NCBI GenBank assembly: GCA_946222995.1
Contig: CAMIOS010000025.1
Location: 1 to 32,853, forward strand
DNA from: an uncultured Enhydrobacter sp.
Lineage (GTDB): Bacteria; Pseudomonadota; Gammaproteobacteria; Pseudomonadales; Moraxellaceae
Length of the DNA stretch: 32,853 nt
Direction of reading: 5' to 3'
Shown: in pieces, positions 9,264-17,224 of the stretch
How positions within the stretch are numbered: the first letter of the stretch is position 1
How the letters are laid out: each line of letters opens with the position of its first letter
Translations under genes and position numbers: made by a program
The notes under the pieces: model-generated
What the model saw: the letters and a program-made list of their open reading frames with translations, nothing else
The model's database searches: none
What the model was told of the DNA's origin: nothing

Positions 9264-10616
9264 TTAGGTTTGTAACATTAATTTTAATGAGCGAAAGTCT
9301 TTTTCAAACATCGCATCACTTTGACACAATTCTTGTACCTTTTCACAAGCGTGCATCACGGTTGTGTGGTCGCGCCCTCCAAATGACTGACCAATCTCTG
9401 TAAAGCTATTATTTGTCAACTCTCGCGCCAATGCCATCGCAACTTGACGAGGACGAGCAATATGCCTTAGACGTTTTTTCCCCATCAATTCCTTAACAGA
9501 CACATCATAAAACTCAGCCACCACTTTACGGATATTATCCATACTGACCGCTTGTACCCGAATTGCTACCACATCCTTTAGCGCCAATTGAACCAAATCA
9601 AGCTGAATAGGTTCATTAAGCAATCGCGCCATTGCCATTACTTTATTTAACGCCCCTTCTAACTCTCGTACGTTTGCTACAATATGCTGAGCGATAAAAA
9701 TAGCACAATCTTTTGGCAAGTTAATATTTTGTGATTTCGATTTTTTTTGTAAAATCTGAATACGAGTTTCAAGCTCAGGTGGCTCTAACGCTACCGCTAA
9801 GCCCCATGAAAAACGAGATTTAGTTCGTTCATCAAACTCAGTTAAAGCGCTTGGATGACGATCAGATGCTAAAATTACTTGTTTATTTTTACCAATAAAA
9901 TCATTAAATAATACTAAAAATTCTTCACTACTTTTTGGCTTACCTGCAATCACATGAACATCATCAATGATCAGCAAATCCGCTTTTTTGATTTTTCCTT
10001 TAAATTCGTCAATTTTATGCTGCTGAATGGCACTGACCAAGTGGGTAATAAATTTATCCGAGGTAAAATAATAAAAAGTCTTACCCTGTTTTAAAATATC
10101 ATGCGCCACCGCTTGTAACAAATGGGTCTTACCCAGGCCTGTTCCCCCATATAAAAACAGCGGGTTATTTTTTGATGCGCCTAAATTAGCCGCTGTTTCT
10201 CGGCAAATACTATATGCGAGCTGATTTGACTTCCCTGTTACAAATTGTTCAAAGGTTAATGTGGCATCTAAGTGTTGAAAGCCTCGTTGGGATTCTACAA
10301 CCTGTCTAACAGCAGACGTATTTTTGGCATCAGTATTGATTTGACTAATTATATTTTCTTGATAGAGCGTAGGCGCTTTATCAATACTCAATTGCACATC
10401 AATTGACTGAGTTGGCTCAATTTGATGTACAACATCCTTAATTAATTTTAAATAGTTTTTTTCGATATAGGTGGCAAAATATTGATTAGGCACATTAATG
10501 ATTAAACTACCGTCTGCTTCAACAGCAGTTAACGGCTTAATCCACATAATAAAAATATTATCAGGTAATTGATAATGTAATGATTCAACACATTTATCCC
10601 ATAAAGAAATTGCCAT
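9264..10616 (-). CDS. dnaA: Chromosomal replication initiator protein DnaA
   Basis: 450 aa. AAA+ initiator that binds DnaA boxes and melts oriC. Domain I covers ~1-85 (MAISLWDKCVESL), followed by a short linker. Domain III has Walker A GGTGLGKTHLLQ, Walker B LLIIDDVHVI and the arginine-finger region DERTKSRFSWG. The C-terminal domain IV helix-turn-helix carries the signature GRDHTTVMHACEKV. It is transcribed away from the DnaA-box region, and some boxes lie within 100 bp of its start, so autoregulation is plausible. The upstream region is separated from rpmH by an insertion sequence. Confidence 0.98.
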   Translation of the reverse strand: MAISLWDKCVESLHYQLPDNIFIMWIKPLTAVEADGSLIINVPNQYFATYIEKNYLKLIKDVVHQIEPTQSIDVQLSIDKAPTLYQENIISQINTDAKNTSAVRQVVESQRGFQHLDATLTFEQFVTGKSNQLAYSICRETAANLGASKNNPLFLYGGTGLGKTHLLQAVAHDILKQGKTFYYFTSDKFITHLVSAIQQHKIDEFKGKIKKADLLIIDDVHVIAGKPKSSEEFLVLFNDFIGKNKQVILASDRHPSALTEFDERTKSRFSWGLAVALEPPELETRIQILQKKSKSQNINLPKDCAIFIAQHIVANVRELEGALNKVMAMARLLNEPIQLDLVQLALKDVVAIRVQAVSMDNIRKVVAEFYDVSVKELMGKKRLRHIARPRQVAMALARELTNNSFTEIGQSFGGRDHTTVMHACEKVQELCQSDAMFEKDFRSLKLMLQT

Positions 10617-10992
10617 AGTACCCTTACCCTCTAAATTGGGGGTAATTTACCATAAATCTATTGCAGATAAAACTAAATTTAAAAATTTTTCTTGTGGAAA
10701 AGTAGGTGGATAACTTTGTGGATAATTTATATTTCAGAATTTTCAACAAACTATACACGGGTTATTAACATAGTTATCAACATCATAAATATTTGATAAA
10801 TATCGTAATAAATTAATTATCCACCGAAAATCACCTGCTTAATAATAATAATATTTATATATATTAATATACTATTAGAAAAAATATTTTGTGGATAACT
10901 TTAATGCTATCTAGATTTATACAACACAGGTTAAGTTATTACCAGAAAAAATTTGATGAACCATAATACTTTACAATGTAGAAAAGTAGTTT
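10617..10992. other. Probable chromosomal origin of replication (oriC), dnaA-proximal part
   Basis: AT-rich non-coding DNA upstream of dnaA. DnaA boxes (TTATCCACA): perfect at 10717-10725 (minus) and 10890-10898 (minus). One-mismatch copies lie at 10693-10701 (minus), 10705-10713 (minus), 10774-10782 (plus) and 10817-10825 (plus). A weaker copy is at 10762-10770. Between the plus-strand 10817 box and the 10890 box lies an almost pure A/T tract (about 10841-10890), a good candidate unwinding element. Position between dnaA and rpmH is the standard oriC place in many gammaproteobacteria. The region now ends at the left target duplication of an insertion sequence. Confidence 0.8.
10983..10992 (+). 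repeat. Target-site duplication, left copy
   Basis: AAAGTAGTTT directly precedes the left IS end and is repeated exactly at 12175-12184. A 10-bp duplication is within the 8-10 bp range of the ISAs1 family. Confidence 0.9.
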
Positions 10993-12174
10993 CAGGGCAA
11001 TCACACTACAAAGTGAAAAAATTTTGACAAAAGAATAAAATGTGAGCAAAAAGGAGAATCCTAATGCTCACCAACCCCATCGACTACCTAGAACAAATAC
11101 AAGACCCAAGACGGCAAAACAGAAATCTACTGCATCCACTCAAAAACATCCTCACCATTGCATTAACCGCCGTCATCTGTGGCTACAATGACTGGGTAGA
11201 CATCGAAGACTTTGGCAATGAAAACAAAACATGGTTTGCCAAATTTCTTGACCTCACAAACGGCATACCCTCACACGACACCTTTGGCAACGTCTTCAAA
11301 CGGCTCAACAAAGACGAACTTAGCCAATACTTTAGTGACTGGATAAACGACAATCAAACCAAGCACCCCCACATCGCCATTGACGGCAAATTTGTACAAG
11401 GTGGACATAAAAGCGACAATCCCCTACAACTTGTCACCGCCTTTGCCAGTCAAACCAAACTTATACTCGCCCAGCTTGATATTAGCGAGAAAACCAACGA
11501 AATAAAAACCTTACCCCAACTACTAAAACTCATTGATATGAGCGGTAGTATCATTACTGCCGATGCCATCTACTGCCAAAAAGACATCACTCAACAAATC
11601 AGCAAAGCAAAAGCCGATTATATCTTTGCCCTAAAGAACAACCACAAAACCTTATATGAAGATGTATCGCTTTGGCTCAATACCCAGTTTGACAACGACA
11701 AACTTAGCATTGTCGAAACCATCGAAAAAGACCACGGACGCATTGAAACAAGACGTTATGCCATATCATCTGACCTTAATTGGCTTCAAGGCAAAGATGA
11801 ATGGATAAACTTAAATGCCGTGGCTATGGTAGAATCTATCCGTAAGATTAAAGGTAAAACCACGACCGAACGCAGATATTATCTAACCTCACTAACTGAT
11901 TTACCTACCATTGCTAAGACTATCCGCAGTCATTGGTCAATTGAAAATAGCCAACATTGGGTGCTGGATGTTACCTTTGGGGAAGATGGTCAAAAAAGCC
12001 TTGAGCGTAATGAGAAGGCAAACAAGGCGCTGCTTACTCGTACTGCGTTAAATTTAATCCGTGCCAATGGTGATGAAAAATTATCTGTTAAACGTAGCAA
12101 AATGCGGGCTTCTCAAAATAAGTCTTATCTTGAACAGTTGTTGTTCGGTAGAAATTTATAGTGCGATTGCCCTG
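10993..12174 (+). mobile_element. Complete ISAs1-family insertion sequence, 1182 bp
   Basis: The ends are inverted repeats: left end CAGGGCAATCACACTACAAA, right end on the other strand CAGGGCAATCGCACTATAAA, 18 of 20 identical. A single intact transposase gene fills the element, and a perfect 10-bp direct repeat flanks it, so the insertion looks recent and possibly still active. It sits in the dnaA-rpmH gap, 20 bp before the rpmH -35 hexamer, and moves the DnaA-box cluster about 1.2 kb from rpmH. Without it the gap would be about 485 bp. Confidence 0.93.
11064..12161 (+). CDS. ISAs1-family DDE transposase
   Basis: 365 aa, full length for the family. An N-terminal transposase-associated region (DPRRQNRNLLHPLKNILTIA) is followed by a DDE catalytic core. 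Candidate acidic residues: Asp in HIAIDGKFVQGG, Asp in ITADAIYCQKD, Glu in VTFGEDGQ after NSQHWVLD. AAGGAG stands 8 nt before the ATG. No frameshift or stop, so it is probably functional. Transcription runs toward rpmH and any readthrough would enter that operon. The stop codon lies 13 bp inside the right inverted repeat. Confidence 0.95.
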   Translation: MLTNPIDYLEQIQDPRRQNRNLLHPLKNILTIALTAVICGYNDWVDIEDFGNENKTWFAKFLDLTNGIPSHDTFGNVFKRLNKDELSQYFSDWINDNQTKHPHIAIDGKFVQGGHKSDNPLQLVTAFASQTKLILAQLDISEKTNEIKTLPQLLKLIDMSGSIITADAIYCQKDITQQISKAKADYIFALKNNHKTLYEDVSLWLNTQFDNDKLSIVETIEKDHGRIETRRYAISSDLNWLQGKDEWINLNAVAMVESIRKIKGKTTTERRYYLTSLTDLPTIAKTIRSHWSIENSQHWVLDVTFGEDGQKSLERNEKANKALLTRTALNLIRANGDEKLSVKRSKMRASQNKSYLEQLLFGRNL

Positions 12175-12184
12175 AAAGTAGTTT
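12175..12184 (+). repeat. Target-site duplication, right copy
   Basis: AAAGTAGTTT, identical to the left copy at 10983-10992, directly after the right IS end. Confidence 0.9.
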
Positions 12185-12193
12185 AAAAATAAC

Positions 12194-12221
12194 TTGACGA
12201 GTAGGGTGAAATTGGTAATAA
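12194..12221 (+). promoter_or_regulatory. Candidate sigma-70 promoter for rpmH
   Basis: TTGACG at 12194-12199, a 16-bp spacer, then TAATAA at 12216-12221. It lies about 70 bp before rpmH and just outside the IS, so the insertion left it intact but replaced the DNA upstream of the -35. Confidence 0.6.
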
Positions 12222-12293
12222 TAATAGATTAACTATTTTTGTAATTTAAACTTAGTTAGTTATCTTAAGTTGAATTAAGCTCAGGTGTATCTC

Positions 12294-12428
12294 ATGAAAC
12301 GTACTTTCCAACCTAGCGTTATCAAGCGTAAACGTACTCACGGTTTTCGTGCTCGTATGGCGACAAAAAATGGACGACAAGTTCTAGCGCGTCGCCGTGC
12401 TAAAGGCCGTCACCGTTTAACTGTGTAA
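12294..12428 (+). CDS. rpmH: 50S ribosomal protein L34
   Basis: 44 aa, beginning MKRTFQPSVIKRKRTHGF and ending AKGRHRLTV. This very basic sequence is the standard length and pattern of bL34, a late-assembling large-subunit protein. It heads the rpmH-rnpA-yidD-yidC-mnmE run transcribed away from dnaA. A hairpin terminator follows before rnpA. Confidence 0.98.
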   Translation: MKRTFQPSVIKRKRTHGFRARMATKNGRQVLARRRAKGRHRLTV

Positions 12429-12480
12429 TATATATGATTATAAGATAGCTAAGTTTAAGCTGTAATCATATTATCTTAAA

Positions 12481-12515
12481 AAGAGCGATGTAGTTATATT
12501 ATATCGCTCTTTTTT
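12481..12515 (+). terminator. Terminator/attenuator between rpmH and rnpA
   Basis: A 9-bp perfect stem AAGAGCGAT (12481-12489) / ATCGCTCTT (12503-12511) with a 13-nt loop runs into a T6 tract. It lies 52 bp after the rpmH stop and 62 bp before rnpA. Since these genes are usually cotranscribed, it probably cuts most transcripts so that L34 is made in excess over RnpA (inference). Confidence 0.8.
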
Positions 12516-12577
12516 ATCTTAATTATTTTTTAGAAAATTATTAAAAATAATGCTCTCAATACTCTTGGAGTACTCGC

Positions 12578-12973
12578 ATGATGCCGTTACCATCATCAAG
12601 TTTTGCATTTGATAAAACACAGCGTTTACTTCATGCCGTTGAGTTTCAAAAGATTTTTGATGCCTTTGATTTTAAGGTACACCAGCCTAATTTGTTACTG
12701 ATTGTCAAATTAAGAGATGAAAGTGATATTAGCCGTGTTGGTATGGCAATTACCAAAAAAAAAGTAAAGCGTGCGAACGAAAGAAATCGCATTAAACGGC
12801 TAATACGTGAATACTTTAGATTACATCAAGCTGATTTCAATGCTTCTATTGATATAGTTTTCACGGTAAAACAAACCACAAAATCGTTAACCAATGCTCA
12901 AATTACTGAACAAATTGAGCAAGCCTTTAAGCAAATTCACTATAAACTCTCAAAAAAGATGCGGCATGGATAA
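12578..12973 (+). CDS. rnpA: Ribonuclease P protein component
   Basis: 131 aa. Basic protein partner of RNase P RNA in tRNA 5' maturation. The RNR signature is RANERNRIKRLIREYFR, and the N-terminal part has the expected FDKTQRLLHAVEFQKIF. GGAG lies 7 nt before the first of two adjacent ATG codons. Its last 8 nt overlap the start of yidD, which suggests translational coupling. Confidence 0.95.
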   Translation: MMPLPSSSFAFDKTQRLLHAVEFQKIFDAFDFKVHQPNLLLIVKLRDESDISRVGMAITKKKVKRANERNRIKRLIREYFRLHQADFNASIDIVFTVKQTTKSLTNAQITEQIEQAFKQIHYKLSKKMRHG

Positions 12974-13271
12974 GTTTATTCAATTGGCTTTAACGTTTAT
13001 TGTGCATTTTTATCGATATTTTATCAGTCCTTTGTTACCTGCTCGGTGTCGCTTTTATCCAACGTGTTCTAGTTATGCCCTTGAGGCATTGCGTTTGCAT
13101 GGCGGCTTAAAAGGTGGATGGCTGACGTGCCAGCGGGTATGTCGCTGTCATCCTTGGGGTGGGTCAGGTATAGATTTTGTGCCTTTGCCTTTTTACCGCT
13201 ATCATTTTTACTTTTTGGCTACCTATCCTAGTGGATTTATGGTATTGAGTTGTTATCGCTTAAAGCGATAA
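12966..13271 (+). CDS. yidD: Membrane protein insertion efficiency factor YidD
   Basis: 101 aa from the ATG at 12966 (MDKFIQLALTFIVHFYRYFI). Small membrane-associated protein thought to assist YidC-dependent insertion. The family core is clear: SPLLPARCRFYPTCSSYALEAL, the conserved cysteines, and CRCHPWGGSGIDFVP. Most family members end close to the HPWGGSG motif; here about 25 residues follow (aromatic, then SCYRLKR). The frame is open upstream inside rnpA, but the family alignment supports the chosen start. Confidence 0.93.
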   Translation: MDKFIQLALTFIVHFYRYFISPLLPARCRFYPTCSSYALEALRLHGGLKGGWLTCQRVCRCHPWGGSGIDFVPLPFYRYHFYFLATYPSGFMVLSCYRLKR

Positions 13272-13454
13272 GGTAAGGATAAGAGCGAGAGTTTCGTATC
13301 TTTTTTGGTAAATTTTTAGTAAAATAGCTGTCATTTTGAAATTTATTTTCTGTTTCAATATTTCTTCAAGGTTTTTTTGCCACAAGTGATGTAAAAGATT
13401 GGTAAAGAAGATAATAATTTATCAGTTATAGTTGTCATTTGATAGGATAGCGAT

Positions 13455-15131
13455 ATGCAAAAAATTTTACGGACATTAATCATTATTGCCATGTTGATTA
13501 CAGGGTACCTGTTGATTTTGGCTTGGAATAAGGATTATGGCAATGTAAATACCCAAGCGGCTGCCCCTGTCGCTGGCACAGGGAATGTATCGCCTGACAT
13601 ACCATCAGCGAATAACGCCACCGATGTACCAAGTAGCCCCAATACATTGCCCTCCCCCACTGCTGCTACGGCAAGTACACAGTTGATTAGTGTAACGACG
13701 GATAAGTATGATATTCGCATTAATCCTGTCGGTGGCGACGTGGTATATGCGGCTTTACGAGATTATGACACGACATTGGGTAGCAAAACCCCGTTTGTGC
13801 TATTGCAAAATGACACCCAACGGGTTTATGTGGCGCAGTCTGGTTTGATTGGCAAAAATGGCATTGATACGGCAGAAGGACGAGCAACTTATACCACGCC
13901 TGCCACGCAATATGTCATGCAACCTGCGCAAAATACACTCAGTGTGCCACTTACTTACCAAAAAGATGGGGTAACGGTTACAAAAACTTATACCTTTACC
14001 AAGGGGCAGTATCCCATTGATGTCAGTTATAATATCAATAATACCAGCAATCAGCCTTGGCAAGGACAGCTATTTTCACAACTGAAACGTGACAGCAGTA
14101 AAGACCCTGGTTTGGCAAATAAAGGGGCGATGAGCATGTCCACTTATTTGGGCGGGGCTTGGGGTACACCAAATAGCCCTTATAATAAGCTTAAGTTTGG
14201 TAATTTTAATAGCAATGACTTAAAAGCGAGCAGTGACAAAGGTTGGGTAGCGATGGTGCAACATTATTTTGTGTCTTCGTGGATCCCTAAAGGTTATACC
14301 GCAAATTTCTATAGCCGAGAAAATGAAAACGAACATATTATCGGGTTTACTAGTAACCCTGTTTCGGTTGCACCCAATAAACAGGCGACGTTAAGCTCCA
14401 CACTGTATGCAGGACCCAAAACCCCTACTACCTTAAAACCATTAGCAGAAGGCTTAGACAAAACGGTTGACTATGGTATTTTATGGCCGATCTCTAAAGT
14501 ATTATTTTGGTTACTTAAATCTATTCATCAAATTGTCGGTAATTGGGGTTGGTCGATTATTTTATTAACAATAGTTGTTAAATTCCTATTGATGCCGATA
14601 GCCAATAAAAGCTATTACTCGATGGCAAAAATGCGTGCCATTGCACCTCGACTGCAAGCCTTAAAAGACGACTTTGGCGATGACCGTATGCGTATGAGCC
14701 AAGAGATGATGAAAATCTATAAAGAAGAAAAGGTTAACCCAATGGCGGGCTGCTTACCCGTGATTGCTCAAATGCCGATTTTCTTGGCGCTTTATTGGGT
14801 ATTAGTAGAATCAATTGAGCTGCGACAAGCCCCTTGGATTTTATGGATTAAAGATTTATCCTCAATGGATCCATTATTTATCCTGCCATTATTGATGGGG
14901 GGTGCTATGTTCTTACAACAACATCTTAACCCCCAGCCACAAGATCCTATGCAAGCGCGCATGATGAAGTTTATGCCAATTATCTTTACCGTATTTATGT
15001 TATTCTTCCCAGCGGGATTGGTACTTTATTGGACAGTCAATAATTTGTTTAGCATGACACAGCAGTACTTGATTAATAAAAAAGTCGAAAGAGAACAAGC
15101 GGCCAGAGATCTCGCTAAAAACGTGGTATAA
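13455..15131 (+). CDS. yidC: Membrane protein insertase YidC
   Basis: 558 aa. Inserts and folds inner-membrane proteins alone or with SecYEG. An N-terminal transmembrane anchor (ILRTLIIIAMLITGYLLILA) is followed by a low-complexity Ala/Thr/Pro/Ser linker, the large periplasmic beta-sandwich domain (~60-340) and the conserved five-helix core from ~350, with the cytoplasmic hairpin PRLQALKDDFGDDRMRMSQE and the motif VNPMAGCLPVIAQMPIF. The Arg in FLLMPIANKS... is not obvious in the usual helix position and should be checked by alignment. A 183-bp gap before it has no clear element. A strong terminator follows. Confidence 0.97.
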   Translation: MQKILRTLIIIAMLITGYLLILAWNKDYGNVNTQAAAPVAGTGNVSPDIPSANNATDVPSSPNTLPSPTAATASTQLISVTTDKYDIRINPVGGDVVYAALRDYDTTLGSKTPFVLLQNDTQRVYVAQSGLIGKNGIDTAEGRATYTTPATQYVMQPAQNTLSVPLTYQKDGVTVTKTYTFTKGQYPIDVSYNINNTSNQPWQGQLFSQLKRDSSKDPGLANKGAMSMSTYLGGAWGTPNSPYNKLKFGNFNSNDLKASSDKGWVAMVQHYFVSSWIPKGYTANFYSRENENEHIIGFTSNPVSVAPNKQATLSSTLYAGPKTPTTLKPLAEGLDKTVDYGILWPISKVLFWLLKSIHQIVGNWGWSIILLTIVVKFLLMPIANKSYYSMAKMRAIAPRLQALKDDFGDDRMRMSQEMMKIYKEEKVNPMAGCLPVIAQMPIFLALYWVLVESIELRQAPWILWIKDLSSMDPLFILPLLMGGAMFLQQHLNPQPQDPMQARMMKFMPIIFTVFMLFFPAGLVLYWTVNNLFSMTQQYLINKKVEREQAARDLAKNVV

Positions 15132-15147
15132 ATCGTATTGCTTGGTT

Positions 15148-15179
15148 AACCCCTTTAGCCCATGGTTAAAGGGGTTTTT
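15148..15179 (+). terminator. Intrinsic terminator after yidC
   Basis: A 10-bp perfect stem AACCCCTTTA/TAAAGGGGTT with loop GCCCATGGT and a T-run, 17 bp after the yidC stop. mnmE must therefore have its own promoter or rely on readthrough. Confidence 0.9.
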
Positions 15180-15259
15180 ATTTGCAACCATAAAAACATC
15201 AGTTAAAGGCTGCCAATAAGTGGTAAAATAGCCCATCTAGTCTTGACCTTGTTTATATT

Positions 15260-16636
15260 ATGTTAAATGATAACTCTTTAAATCCTACCATTTGTGCCAT
15301 CGCCACGCCACTTGGACGAGGCGGTGTGGGCGTTATTCGTCTATCAGGTGCGCAAGCCCAACCGATTGCAAAAAAGATGTGTCAGCGCCAAAAAGATTTC
15401 ACCCCGCGTTTTGCGCATTTTTGTCAATTTTTTGATAGCGATGGCGGAGTGATTGATGAAGGATTGGTGTTGTATTTTCCCGCCCCGCACTCATTTACCG
15501 GTGAAGATGTTATCGAGCTACAAGGTCATGGCGGCATGATATTACAACAACAACTGTTAAGCCGTTGTTTTGAATTAGGGGCAAAACAGGCGGCAGCGGG
15601 GGAGTTTTCTGCACGAGCTTTTGAAAATGATAAAATTGATTTGGTACAAGCAGAAGCCATCGCCGATGCGATTGATGCAACCAGTGTTGCGGCAGCCAAA
15701 AGCGCCATACGCTCACTTACAGGGGAGTTTTCTGCTAAGATTCATAGTTTGCTCAAATTATTGATTCACCTTCGGCTACATGTGGAGGCGGCGATCGATT
15801 TTCCTGATGAAGAAGATGTGGATTTTTTGGCAGATAAACAAATCGCCAACCAACTTCATTATCTAGAGCTTCAAGTCGATGCCGTACTTGATACTGCCAA
15901 GCAAGGACAACTATTACGTGATGGGGTATCGGTGGTGATTGCAGGACGCCCCAATGCAGGCAAGTCTAGTCTACTCAATCGCTTGGCGGGGCAGGAACGT
16001 GCCATTGTGACTGATATCGCAGGTACGACACGGGATATCTTGCAAGAGACCATCGTACTCAATGGCTTGACGTTAAATTTAACAGATACAGCAGGTTTAC
16101 GAGACACAGACGATACGGTGGAAAAAGTTGGTATTGAGCGTGCTAAAACTGCCATTGAGCAAGCGGACATGGTGCTATTGGTTTATGATATCAGCCAAGA
16201 ACATTCACCCCTGACGTTAGCCAAAGATTTATTGGGCGACTTGCCAAGTCCACAGCGATTATTATTGATTGGTAATAAAGTTGACTTACTCACTCAAGAC
16301 ATACCGGTGCAAAACAATCTAGCAGGCTATCAACAGGTGGCAGTATCTTGTGTACAAAATACAGGGCTTGATACCTTGTCACAAATGCTGTGTGAGTTGG
16401 TTGGCTTTCATCCACCAGAAAATAGTCTTATTGCTCGTACTCGCCATCTAGATGCGCTACGAAGGGTGCAAGCTGCTTTAAAGGAAGCCGATGAACAACT
16501 GCATACTTATCATGCAGGCGAGCTTGTGGCAGAAAGCCTACGGCAAGCTCAGCAGCATTTAGGCGAAATTACTGGCGATTTTACCGCAGATGACTTGTTA
16601 GGGAAGATTTTTGGCAGCTTTTGTATTGGTAAATAG
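15260..16636 (+). CDS. mnmE: tRNA modification GTPase MnmE
   Basis: 458 aa. With MnmG it makes cmnm5U34 in tRNAs. The N-terminal tetrahydrofolate-binding domain starts TICAIATPLGRGGVGVIRLSG. The helical domain is interrupted by a Ras-like G domain: GRPNAGKSSLLNRL (P-loop), GTTRD (G2), DTAGLRDT (G3), GNKVDL (G4). The C-terminal Cys motif FCIGK is intact. No clear Shine-Dalgarno is seen before the ATG. mnmG is not adjacent. Confidence 0.97.
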   Translation: MLNDNSLNPTICAIATPLGRGGVGVIRLSGAQAQPIAKKMCQRQKDFTPRFAHFCQFFDSDGGVIDEGLVLYFPAPHSFTGEDVIELQGHGGMILQQQLLSRCFELGAKQAAAGEFSARAFENDKIDLVQAEAIADAIDATSVAAAKSAIRSLTGEFSAKIHSLLKLLIHLRLHVEAAIDFPDEEDVDFLADKQIANQLHYLELQVDAVLDTAKQGQLLRDGVSVVIAGRPNAGKSSLLNRLAGQERAIVTDIAGTTRDILQETIVLNGLTLNLTDTAGLRDTDDTVEKVGIERAKTAIEQADMVLLVYDISQEHSPLTLAKDLLGDLPSPQRLLLIGNKVDLLTQDIPVQNNLAGYQQVAVSCVQNTGLDTLSQMLCELVGFHPPENSLIARTRHLDALRRVQAALKEADEQLHTYHAGELVAESLRQAQQHLGEITGDFTADDLLGKIFGSFCIGK

Positions 16637-16647
16637 TAGGAAAGACT

Positions 16648-17175
16648 ATGTATTGTCCTTTTTGTAACGCACAAGACACCAAAGTTGTGGATTCACGGCT
16701 TGCCGCTGAAGGGGCACAAGTTCGCCGCCGCCGCCAATGTGTTGAGTGCAATGAGCGTTTTACGACGTTTGAAATCATCGAAGCGTTGATGCCTCGCATT
16801 ATCAAATCCAACGGTCGTATTGAACCCTATGATAACCAAAAACTTCGTCGCTCTATTCAGTTACCCTTACAAAAACGCCCCGTCGATACTGACAGTATCG
16901 AAGCATTAATTAGCCGTATAGAAAAAAATTTGCGACAGCTTGGTGAGCGTGAGATTCACAGTAAAGTGTTGGGTGAATTGGTGATGAACGAATTACGCAG
17001 CTTAGATGATATCGCCTATGTTAGATTTGCTAGTGTTTATCGAGATTTCCAAGATATTGAAGCATTTCAACAAGTGCTACTAAGTTTATCTGACAGCGCT
17101 AATAAAGCAGAGATCAGCGAGAAAATTCAAAACTTTACTAAAAAAAACAAACGTAAACGTCAAGACACGCCTTAA
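16648..17175 (+). CDS. nrdR: Transcriptional repressor NrdR
   Basis: 175 aa. Represses ribonucleotide reductase genes in response to ATP/dATP. The N-terminal zinc ribbon has Cys pairs CPFC and CVEC with RRRRQC between them. An ATP-cone domain follows (RIIKSNGRIEPYDNQKLRRSI). The C-terminal lysine-rich tail (KNKRKRQ) is longer than the ~150-residue norm. It starts 11 bp after mnmE and precedes ribD, the common nrdR-ribD pairing. Confidence 0.97.
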   Translation: MYCPFCNAQDTKVVDSRLAAEGAQVRRRRQCVECNERFTTFEIIEALMPRIIKSNGRIEPYDNQKLRRSIQLPLQKRPVDTDSIEALISRIEKNLRQLGEREIHSKVLGELVMNELRSLDDIAYVRFASVYRDFQDIEAFQQVLLSLSDSANKAEISEKIQNFTKKNKRKRQDTP

Positions 17176-17224
17176 CCTTGGGATATTAAATTTCTTGTGA
17201 TGTGAGATTTAAGGAGTAGCAGTA

